64,000 nucleotides of DNA, taken from the NCBI GenBank assembly GCA_017937025.1, contig JAGBEJ010000006.1, forward strand, positions 1-64,000. Direction: 5' to 3'. Numbering within the stretch: the stretch's first letter is position 1; each line of letters starts with the position of its first letter. A program made the translations under genes and the position numbers. A model generated the notes under the pieces. It worked only from the letters and a program-made list of their open reading frames with translations, was not told where the DNA came from and ran no database searches. Source of the stretch: Paludibacteraceae bacterium (GTDB lineage Bacteria; Bacteroidota; Bacteroidia; Bacteroidales; Paludibacteraceae). Shown one piece after another: positions 1 to 7,800 of this stretch.

Positions 1-360
1 ACCGTGGCCGACGCTGACTCGCTGTGCTTCAGCCAGGCATACCTCGACGTGTTCATGGACGAGCTCCGTTTGCCAAGCATGGTAGTGCCTAACGAGGTGA
101 CCGAGAGCTTCGGCGACCGCACGCTTCCAGAGGAAGGCGCCAGCGGCGAGCAGGCTAGCGTCCAGAGTATCCTGGGCGACTACACGCTCTACATCTTCGA
201 CCGCTACGGCCGCAAGGTGGCCGAGGAGCGCAACCGCGGCTGGCAGGCTGACGACATGCGCAAGGAGGACGCCGGCGTATACTTCTACGTCATCGAGAGC
301 AAGCGCGCCGACGGCGAGAAGGACCGCATCCGCGGCACCGTAGAGATAATCAAGCGATAA
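1..360 (+). CDS. C-terminal end of a T9SS type B cargo protein (partial)
   Basis: The reading frame is open from base 1, so the gene starts upstream of the window; only the last 119 codons are here. The visible part resembles the CHU_C or gliding-motility C-terminal domain: it has the YTLYIFDRYGRKV strand motif, a GW segment, then GVYFYVIES and a final GTVEIIKR strand. Domains of this family act as type B sorting signals that send proteins through the type IX secretion system to the surface. The TPNGDG-type motif that normally opens the domain would lie just upstream and cannot be checked. It is followed after 40 bp by a PD40-OmpA gene and a PorP/SprF gene, the usual company of type B cargo. 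Codons are strongly C-ending. Confidence 0.7.
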   Translation, partial: TVADADSLCFSQAYLDVFMDELRLPSMVVPNEVTESFGDRTLPEEGASGEQASVQSILGDYTLYIFDRYGRKVAEERNRGWQADDMRKEDAGVYFYVIESKRADGEKDRIRGTVEIIKR

Positions 361-400
361 CCACAAACCCAAAGGATAAAACAAAACCCAAATAAAAGAG

Positions 401-1840
401 ATGTCAAAACGCATAATCACCACCGCTCTTAGCACGCTTCTGGTTCTGTCCGCCCACTCGGTTGACCGCCAGTACATGGACCAGGACCTCAAGGCCGCGT
501 CCATCAACAAGGGCGTGAACGAGAACTCAATATCCTACTACAAGGACGGCCAGCTTCTTATCTTCAAGCCCAACCCCAAGAGCAAGAGCGACAAGCCCGA
601 ACCGTTCACCTGCACGATAAAGCCGGACGGCGACCTGGGCAAGCCCAAGTACTCCAAGGAGCTCTCCAAGCTGAACCTTGCTCCCGGCACCGTGGCCTAC
701 GACAGCGTGAGCAACGTCATGTACTTCTCCCGCTACACGAGCCAGGAGCACGACTACGCTCTCTACCAGACCGGTGGCGGCGCGAGCGGCAAAGGCAAGT
801 TCGCGAGCGTCGAGAAGATGCGCATCGACGGCGTAGGCACCGAGCGCGGCAAGGAGTCTTTCCTACTGACCGCCGGCTGGAACTACCGCGTCAAGGGCCT
901 GACCGGCTTCCGCAACCCATCGCTGGCAAAGAACGGCACGCGCATCTACTTCACCGCGCGTCTGAACAAGCGCAAGAACGGCAACCTCGGCTCGACCGAT
1001 ATCTACTATATCGACAAGAAGCCCGACGGCAGCTGGACCTATCCTCAGAACGCCGGCAAGGGCATCAACTCCTACGGGCGCGACGACTACGCGTTCTGCC
1101 TTGGCGACACCGTGATGTACTACACCTCGACAAGAAAAGGCAATGTCGACATCTACAAGTCGTACTTCATCAACGGCGAGTGGATCAAGGGCAACAACCT
1201 TCCAGCGCCCTACAACAGCCACGCCAACGACCAGAACCTGATCGCAAACGAGAACACGCTTTACATGATAAGCAACCGCGACCCCAAGGGCCACGACGAC
1301 ATCTACCTGTTCCGCCGCCGTCCCGACACCGCGCTTATCCCTACGCCAGTGCCGATTCCGGCCGAGCCTGAGCCCGACCCAATCCTCGAGGTCCGCAAGG
1401 ACTGGAACTTCGTCCTGTTCTACTTCGACTTCGACAAGTCCGTCTTGACTCAGCAGTTCCTGGACCAGTTCCACGAGTTAGTGAACGAGATGAAGCAGTT
1501 CCCTGGCGAGACGTTCGAGATAGCCGGCCACTGCGACCAGCGCGGCTCCGACGCGTATAACATGAAGCTCAGCGACAAGCGCGCCAAGTTCGTTCGCAAG
1601 ATGCTGATAGAGGAAGGCTTCCCCGGCAGCAAGCTCGTGACCAAGGCGTTCGGCGAGAGCGTTCCCGTCGTAGCCGACCCAAAGAGCGAGGACGAGTTCC
1701 AGCTCAACCGCCGTGTCGAGGTGCGCATCCTTCCGCGAGTTAGCGCGAGCGCGCAAGACACCGTACGAACCAGCCGGGACGAAGCCGAGAAGCAGATGCC
1801 CGCAGATTACAAGATAGACGACACAAAAGCATCTAAATGA
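401..1840 (+). CDS. PD40 beta-propeller and OmpA-domain outer membrane/periplasmic protein
   Basis: A 479-residue exported protein with a signal-like N terminus (MSKRIITTALSTLLVLSAHS). The centre (about residues 40-305) has repeats of the PD40/WD40-like type, such as GSTDIYYIDKKPDGSW and GHDDIYLFRRR. The C terminus (about 335-445) is an OmpA peptidoglycan-binding domain with FYFDFDKSVL, the GHCDQRGSDAYNMKLSDKRA core and a LNRRVEVRI end. Proteins of this build (PorE-like, though PorE also has TPR and carboxypeptidase-regulatory domains, not seen here) are thought to anchor T9SS outer-membrane parts to peptidoglycan. It overlaps the next gene (PorP/SprF) by ATGA, so the two are translationally coupled. 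No lipobox cysteine is visible. A dedicated partner of the cargo gene upstream is the natural inference. Confidence 0.85.
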   Translation: MSKRIITTALSTLLVLSAHSVDRQYMDQDLKAASINKGVNENSISYYKDGQLLIFKPNPKSKSDKPEPFTCTIKPDGDLGKPKYSKELSKLNLAPGTVAYDSVSNVMYFSRYTSQEHDYALYQTGGGASGKGKFASVEKMRIDGVGTERGKESFLLTAGWNYRVKGLTGFRNPSLAKNGTRIYFTARLNKRKNGNLGSTDIYYIDKKPDGSWTYPQNAGKGINSYGRDDYAFCLGDTVMYYTSTRKGNVDIYKSYFINGEWIKGNNLPAPYNSHANDQNLIANENTLYMISNRDPKGHDDIYLFRRRPDTALIPTPVPIPAEPEPDPILEVRKDWNFVLFYFDFDKSVLTQQFLDQFHELVNEMKQFPGETFEIAGHCDQRGSDAYNMKLSDKRAKFVRKMLIEEGFPGSKLVTKAFGESVPVVADPKSEDEFQLNRRVEVRILPRVSASAQDTVRTSRDEAEKQMPADYKIDDTKASK

Positions 1841-2793
1841 TGAAAAGGATAATCACAGCCATATCGGCAGCCCTGCTGTCCGTGAGTCCCCTGTTCGCCC
1901 AGCATGAGGTAGCGCCCTCACTGACGAGCCAGGTGTTCTCCCGTATCAACTTCAACCCAGCCGGCATCGGCAACAGCAGCGACCTGAACATCTTCAGCCA
2001 GTCGCGCATGCAGTGGATCGGCTTCGGCGACGGCGCGCCCAAGTCCACCGTCCTTAATGTCCACTACTTCCACGAGAACTGGAAGTCGGGCTTCGGCGGC
2101 ACGTTCACCTACGACCAGATCGGTCTCGGCAACCGCTCCCTGACCGCCAAGATAGCCTACTGCTACAACCTCGACCTTAGCGAGACGATGCTTCTGTCGT
2201 TCGGACTCTCTGGCGGCGTGAGCCAGTTCTCCAAGGACTACAGCGAGGACAAGATGACGCAGGAAGCGTCTTCTGCCGGCATTGTTCTTGAGAACGAGAG
2301 CAAGCTGAACCCCGACATCGACCTCGGAGTCGAGTTCTCCATGCCGTACATCATGGCTGGCGTCAGCATTGTCCACATCGGCCAGACCGAGGACGTGACA
2401 ACGCTCCGTCCGACGATGTCTTACTACGGCTATGTCCGTGGCACGATACCTTTCAAGGACGACTGGCAGTTCTCCCCAAGCCTGCTGTACGCCCATTCCG
2501 GCAAATCGACCGACGTCATCGACCTCGGCTGCATGGCGTTCTACTCCGGCTTCAGCATGAACGACCTGATGCTGTGGGGCGGTCTTAACTTCAACTTCAA
2601 TATCTTCACCAACGCCCCTCAGACCGCTCTGATGATAGGCGGCGAGTGGAAGGTCGTCCGTCTGGGCTACGCCTATGAGATGGGCTTCGGCGTCGGCAAC
2701 TACAACACGCACGAGCTTGTCCTCGGCTTCCGCATCCCGACAAGCTCCGGCAAGAGCAAGTATAACAGCGCAGCCAAGAAAAAGAAGAAATAA
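1837..2793 (+). CDS. PorP/SprF family T9SS outer membrane protein
   Basis: A 318-residue beta-barrel-like protein with a signal peptide ending near LFAQ and the family hallmark INFNPAGIG close to the mature N terminus. Alternating short amphipathic strands fill the rest, with GLGNRSLTAKIAYCYNLDLSE typical of PorP/SprF. In Flavobacterium, SprF is needed for surface localisation of the type B cargo SprB, and PorP/SprF paralogs often sit beside type B cargo genes. Here it ends a cargo, PD40-OmpA, PorP gene set and shares ATGA with the upstream gene. The Lys-rich tail (SAAKKKKK) is unusual for a barrel protein, which normally ends on a beta strand. A TTCG-loop terminator follows. Confidence 0.85.
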   Translation: MMKRIITAISAALLSVSPLFAQHEVAPSLTSQVFSRINFNPAGIGNSSDLNIFSQSRMQWIGFGDGAPKSTVLNVHYFHENWKSGFGGTFTYDQIGLGNRSLTAKIAYCYNLDLSETMLLSFGLSGGVSQFSKDYSEDKMTQEASSAGIVLENESKLNPDIDLGVEFSMPYIMAGVSIVHIGQTEDVTTLRPTMSYYGYVRGTIPFKDDWQFSPSLLYAHSGKSTDVIDLGCMAFYSGFSMNDLMLWGGLNFNFNIFTNAPQTALMIGGEWKVVRLGYAYEMGFGVGNYNTHELVLGFRIPTSSGKSKYNSAAKKKKK

Positions 2794-2820
2794 CGTAATA
2801 GCATACGCATAAAAGATGAC

Positions 2821-2850
2821 AGGCGGACTTCGGTCCGCCTGTTTTTATTT
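2821..2850 (+). terminator. Rho-independent terminator of the first T9SS module
   Basis: Perfect 8-bp stem AGGCGGAC / GTCCGCCT closed by a TTCG tetraloop and followed by GTTTTTATTT, 28 bp after the PorP/SprF stop codon. Confidence 0.9.
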
Positions 2851-2861
2851 GAATATCCCCT

Positions 2862-2971
2862 GAGCGTACTCAAGTCTGGTCACTGAGCGTAGTCGAAGTG
2901 CCAGGGTGCATTGTTTTTTGTGCTAATGTCATTTCGGCTCCGCTCAATGACCGGTTTTGTTCTGCACCCTG
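2862..2971. repeat. REP-like intergenic repeat, copy 1
   Basis: Contains CACTGAGCGTAGTCGAAGTG (2881-2900), a degenerate copy of it just before (2860-2880), and a 28-base block (2927-2954) with the core TTTCGGCTCCGCTCAATGA that recurs with one mismatch at 13086-13113. A perfect 9-bp inverted repeat, CAGGGTGCA (2902-2910) and TGCACCCTG (2963-2971), encloses the second block. No ORF lies here. Short non-coding repeats of this kind are common in Bacteroidota intergenic DNA; their role is unknown. Confidence 0.6.
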
Positions 2972-3039
2972 TAGTTCGGTAGTTCTCTAACCCAGCGAAT
3001 CCGAAGCATACCGAAATGAGCAATTATTATTGCGTTTTT

Positions 3040-3065
3040 GTAAAGACGGAGCGCTCCGTCTCTAC
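3040..3065. repeat. Near-perfect palindrome GAGACGGAGC-type
   Basis: GTAAAGACGGAGC and GCTCCGTCTCTAC form 13-bp arms with one mismatch and no loop. It sits between the repeat-rich spacer and the stop codon of lnt on the other strand. There is no proper T-tract, so it looks more like a palindromic repeat than a terminator. Confidence 0.5.
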
Positions 3066-3085
3066 GATTTTAAGGTTTTTATTCC

Positions 3086-4720
3086 TTATTTTTTCTTCTT
3101 TTTGCCTTTGACAGCAGGCTTTGCGAATCTTCTCTTTACTGCGACAGCAGGGAACGCAAGGCAAAGCACAAGCGCGATGATGCCGATCCAGTCGCCATGC
3201 TTAGAGTAGAAGGTTGTTTCATAATTGAAATTGACCGTGCCGTTCAGAGTGCACTCTGTCCACCAAGGCGCTTGGCTTATGATGTCACCTCGTTGGTTTA
3301 TGAATACCGAGAAACCTGTGTTTCCGCATCTGACAACGTCTTTGCGGTTTTCCACGGCTCTTATTTGTGAGAAACGCTTGTGTTGCTCTGGTCCGATTGT
3401 TCCGTTCCACCATCCGTCGTTTGTTATTATGAACAAAGCTCCTGCGCCGAGTTTTGAGAATTTTGAGCAGTGTTCTCCGAATAGAGATTCGAAGCATATT
3501 GCTGTGCCGTAGCAAAAGCCATTGGAGTTGAATACCGTCGGTTCTTTCTGCTTTCCGTAGCTGATGTTTCCGTGTCCCAATTTGCTCATTATGTAAGTGG
3601 CGAAGTCTGGTGAGAGTTCCATGAATGGCAGATACTCAGTGCCAAGCACAAGCTTGCCTTTCTTGTAAACCTGTACGTCGCTGTTTGATATGGCAAAAGC
3701 GGAGTTGTACATCTCGTAGTAAATGTTGTCGCTGCCATCGGCAAGCCTTGCAGAGCTTGGTATTTCTGCATCAACGCCTTTAATGTAATATTTCATCATT
3801 TCGGCGCCGGTGATGCAGGTCGCGTTTTTGTGGTAGTTAATAATATCGTTATGTATTTTCAGCACCATCGGATTTTCGGTTATGTTGTTCTCCCAAATGT
3901 TTCCTGCTATGGCAGTTTCAGGGAATACAATGAAATCGATAGTGCTGTCTGCTGCTACATCAGCCATGTATATCATTTTGCTCAGCTGGCTGTTTCTGTC
4001 GGTATTGAACTTCACTGTGTATGGGTCGATGTTAGGCTGCACTATGGCCGTTTTTGCGCAGCAAGCTGCTTTTTCCTCATAGTTCTTATACATGACGAGC
4101 GATATAAGCGCAGGAATAGCGGCGACAGCCACAGCTATCGCACCATATTTTGCAATGTGTTGTCTTGGCTCTTTGTTTATTATGGTTTTAGAAAGCAGGA
4201 AGAACAACACGTTTGATGTCAGTACCCAGACAGTTCCGCCTAAAACGCCAGTGTATTCGTACCATTGAATGTTCCATGCATCGCCGTTGAATACAGACAC
4301 GCCGCCTATTATAGTAGGGAAGGCAATGTTTATATTGTAATATATGTATTCGAATGCAGTGAATATTATCACGAATGATGCGTACCCCCACTTTTTGCCA
4401 AGATTATTCTTTGTTAATGAGAATAGAACGCATACCAAAGAATATAGCAGTGAGTTTATGGTAAAATATAGTATAACCCAGTGTTTCAACAATTTGGTTA
4501 GCCATAGTGTAGAGGCTATGTCTATGGTCATAAAGCAAATGAATGCGCATCCGAAAACCTTGAGGTATTTATGCTTGTTGGATGACGAGAAATAATCTTC
4601 AGCCCAAAGGAAAGGCACAAGCGAAACTAATGGAATGAGTCCGGAAATGTTTAAAAACCAAGGAGAAAGGAATAAAAAGCCGCTTATTATTGATAGAAAA
4701 AGAAAGATTATAGCCTTCAT
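3086..4720 (-). CDS. lnt: Apolipoprotein N-acyltransferase
   Basis: About 544 residues. Lnt transfers the third acyl chain onto the N-terminal cysteine of diacylated lipoproteins at the periplasmic face of the inner membrane. The N-terminal half has several hydrophobic segments (to about residue 210); the C-terminal half is the carbon-nitrogen hydrolase domain with AIVQPNIDP, the catalytic Glu in FPETAIAG, and the catalytic Cys in GTAICFESLFG, followed by NDGWWNGTIGPEQH and RAVENRK, all signatures of Lnt. The frame extends five codons upstream to a GTG, but the ATG at 4720 begins the hydrophobic N terminus and is preferred. The C terminus is basic (KGKKKKK). Base composition is much more AT-rich than the neighbouring T9SS module. 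It is divergent from the giant surface protein gene. Confidence 0.95.
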   Translation of the reverse strand: MKAIIFLFLSIISGFLFLSPWFLNISGLIPLVSLVPFLWAEDYFSSSNKHKYLKVFGCAFICFMTIDIASTLWLTKLLKHWVILYFTINSLLYSLVCVLFSLTKNNLGKKWGYASFVIIFTAFEYIYYNINIAFPTIIGGVSVFNGDAWNIQWYEYTGVLGGTVWVLTSNVLFFLLSKTIINKEPRQHIAKYGAIAVAVAAIPALISLVMYKNYEEKAACCAKTAIVQPNIDPYTVKFNTDRNSQLSKMIYMADVAADSTIDFIVFPETAIAGNIWENNITENPMVLKIHNDIINYHKNATCITGAEMMKYYIKGVDAEIPSSARLADGSDNIYYEMYNSAFAISNSDVQVYKKGKLVLGTEYLPFMELSPDFATYIMSKLGHGNISYGKQKEPTVFNSNGFCYGTAICFESLFGEHCSKFSKLGAGALFIITNDGWWNGTIGPEQHKRFSQIRAVENRKDVVRCGNTGFSVFINQRGDIISQAPWWTECTLNGTVNFNYETTFYSKHGDWIGIIALVLCLAFPAVAVKRRFAKPAVKGKKKKK

Positions 4721-4780
4721 GATATTGCACACTTTTGTCTTTTTTGAGTAGTAAAAACGTAAAAAAATCGTACTTTTAAC

Positions 4781-4810
4781 TTTGTGACGTTCTTAAAATA
4801 TCTATATTTG
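4781..4810 (+). promoter_or_regulatory. Bacteroidota-type promoter of the giant surface protein gene
   Basis: TTTG at 4781-4784, 18-bp spacer, TATATTTG at 4803-4810, about 50 bp before the start codon. It matches the TTTG / TAnnTTTG consensus of the Bacteroidota housekeeping sigma factor, with a spacer one base short of usual. Confidence 0.6.
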
Positions 4811-4861
4811 CCCCGATTTGTAAAAATAGGAACAAATAGTAAAAACAACAAATAAAGAATT

Positions 4862-7800
4862 ATGAAATTAAGAAGATTACAAGCAACGGCAATCTCTTTG
4901 CTATTTAGTCTTGGAACCTTTGCTGTTGGAACTGATGGTTCTAATGGAAATGCGGAATTGAAAGCTAGCGCAACTAAGGCTACAGTTGGTGAGAATGTTA
5001 ATCTTACAGTAACGGTTAGTGGTATCACTGATGGCGAAGGAACTGGCTCTAAAGGAAAGTGCGTATATTCTGTCACAATACCAAGCGGATTAACTAAAGT
5101 GTCAGGGACCAATAGCTCTCAGACACTTACGGGTTCGGGTGGCAATAAGACTTATGACCATGGTACATATACAACATCTGCAGTAGGTAAATATACTTTT
5201 GGTATAAATGTTACTACAGGAACAACCTCAAGCAATACTTTGGATGTTTATTTTTGTCCAGCAGCACCTGTAGCTTCGGCAGCGACCAATATTACAAGCA
5301 AGGGGTTTACTGCCAATTGGAATGAAGTGAGCGGTGCGACATATAAGGTTTCTTTATATAAAGGCGAGCAACTTATAGATACTTATAATTCAAATGAGAC
5401 TTCCTATGATTTTTCAGAACTTGAAGCAAATACAACTTATGAGTACTGTGTGAGCTCTATAGTAAATGAAATAGAGTCTGCGAATCCTTCTCAGAAAATG
5501 TCTGTTACAACATTAAAGCCTATTATTACAATGACTTCAGTAAGTGATTTGGAAACTTACGGAGATCAATTGACAGGAACATTTATTGTTGATTTGCTGA
5601 ACGCAACAGAATCGAAAGTTGTTCTTGCTTTGGGTGGTGATGGGGCATCAGCTTACACTATTAGCCCTACTGTTGTTAAGACATTCCCAAGTGAGGTGAC
5701 ATATACGTTTGCGCCATCTTCTGTTGGTACGTTTGACGCAACAGTAACGGCAACTTCTGCAAATGCAGATAATCAAGTGTTGACGATTAAGGGTGTTTCA
5801 AAAGAAGTAGTAGCTCCAGTTTTACAAGAAGCAACAGAGATAGAAAGCTCAGGTTTTACAGCAAATTGGAATGCTATAGAAGGTGCTACAGGATACATAT
5901 TAAATATATATGATGCGAACGGAAACGCGGTTGACGGATATGAAAATCTTGAAGTCGGCAATGTGACTACTTTTGTGGTTGATAATATTGCTCCAGAACA
6001 GACATATACGTGCGATGTATACGCTGTTTCTGGAAATAATAAGTCAGAGAAGTCAAACAAGATACAGATAACAACTCCTAAGGGTGCTGTTGTCACATAC
6101 GTTGCTATAGGTGAGTTTGAGACTCCAGCAGGAGCAACAGCGGAGAAGACAATATATGTTGATGGTGTGAATCTGACTGGTGATGTAACTGTAAGCCTTG
6201 ATGGCGATGCAGCATTCTCAACTAATGTAAGCAGCATAGCTACAACAGAAGGCGCAGCGAATGGCGCGGTGGCTATCACTTTTGCACCAACTGTGGTTGG
6301 AGCATATTCTGCAACAGTGTCATTGGCTACAGCAGGAACTAAGACAAAAACTATCAATATCTCAGGAAAGGCATTGCCAAGCACAGTGACAGCACTTGCT
6401 GCAACTGCAGTATCGGAAAACGGTTTTACTGCAAATTGGGAAGGTGAAAAGGGAGCAACATATGTTGTGACATTAGTAGATATGGATGGTGTTGAAAAGA
6501 AGATAGAAACGACAGGAACAAGTTATGTGTTCACAGGTCTTGAAAGTGGAGAAACTTATACATATACAGTTCAGATAAAGGAAAATGGGCTGTTGTCATA
6601 TAAGTCTGCAGAAATCACGGCGACAACATTATCTGCTCCTTCGGTTTCAGTAAACGCAGGAAAGACTGGGGTTGCATTGACTTGGAACAAAATAGAAAAT
6701 GCGTCAAATTACAAAGCAATCTTGTACAAGGATGGTGAGTCTATTAATACATCAACTACAACAAATTGTTCTGTATCTTTTGATGGCTTGACAGAGAATA
6801 CAGAGTATTCTTATGAGGTTAAGGCTGAATATAGAAATGGTTCGGAGGTGTCTTCTGGCGTGAAGAATTTTACGACTAAGTCATATAATGTATATGGACA
6901 GCAGATCGGGAATAGTGATTTTGAGGCATGGGATAATGAGGGAAGTAGTAATGCTGAACCTTCTAACTGGAGTTCATTCATGACATTGTCGCCAGATTTC
7001 AGCATGGCGAATCAAGCAATGGGACAGCAAGTTAAATCAAGCGCTGATGTTCGTCCTGGTTCTGCTGGTAAAAAGAGCGCACGTATATGGTCAAGGGATG
7101 TTCTATCCATTGCGACAGCGCAGGGTAACCTTACAACAGGTAGAATCCATGCAGGTTCTGCAACAGCCGATGATGAAACAACGAATTTCAATCGTTCAGA
7201 AATTGATAATCCTAATTTCAGTGAAGTGTTGACTTCTAGACCGGACTCAATGACAGTTTGGGTTAAATATAATGCGAGCGACAAAAAACAGAAATCTTCT
7301 ATATCTGCATTTATTCATGATAATTATGCAGAGTTCCAAGACCCTCTTGTCACTAAATGTAAGAGTCATGTAGTTGCACAGGCGGCATTGGAGTATGGAG
7401 TAACAGGATGGGAGAGAAAGTCTATACCATTCAATTATGCTTCGTATGCTTCAAATGGTGTTGATCCTAAATTCATTCTTGTAACATTTAATAGTAATTC
7501 AACTCCAGGCGCTGGCGCTGCAAATGATGAAGTGTATATTGATGATTTGCTGTTGATTTACAAACCTACATTATCTATAGGTTCTTTGTCGAAAACACAG
7601 TATGAGCCAGGAGACGTTATTTCATTGCCATATACAATAGAAGGAACGATGTCTCCATACAACTTGAACAAGGCTGCAAATGTTGTTAGCTTGGAGCTCT
7701 CAGACGCAACAGGAAACTTTGATAATGCAACAGTTCTTACATCCGTGACAACTGATGAAAGTGGAACGCTGACGGCACAGCTCCCTTCTACATTGGCTGA

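Noticed and set aside
863-1474. Open frame of 203 codons on the minus strand
   Set aside because: It lies fully inside the PD40-OmpA gene and reads as the Val/Ala/Leu-rich antisense of GC-rich coding DNA; no similarity or start signal.
1918-2712. Open frame of 264 codons on the minus strand
   Set aside because: Antisense shadow of PorP/SprF caused by the strong codon bias; composition unlike any protein family.
2794-3085. Possible small gene or RNA between porP and lnt
   Set aside because: Only a terminator, REP-like repeats and a palindrome were found; no ORF with a plausible start or known RNA fold.
4718-4732. GTG start five codons upstream for lnt
   Set aside because: The ATG at 4720 begins directly before the hydrophobic N terminus typical of Lnt.
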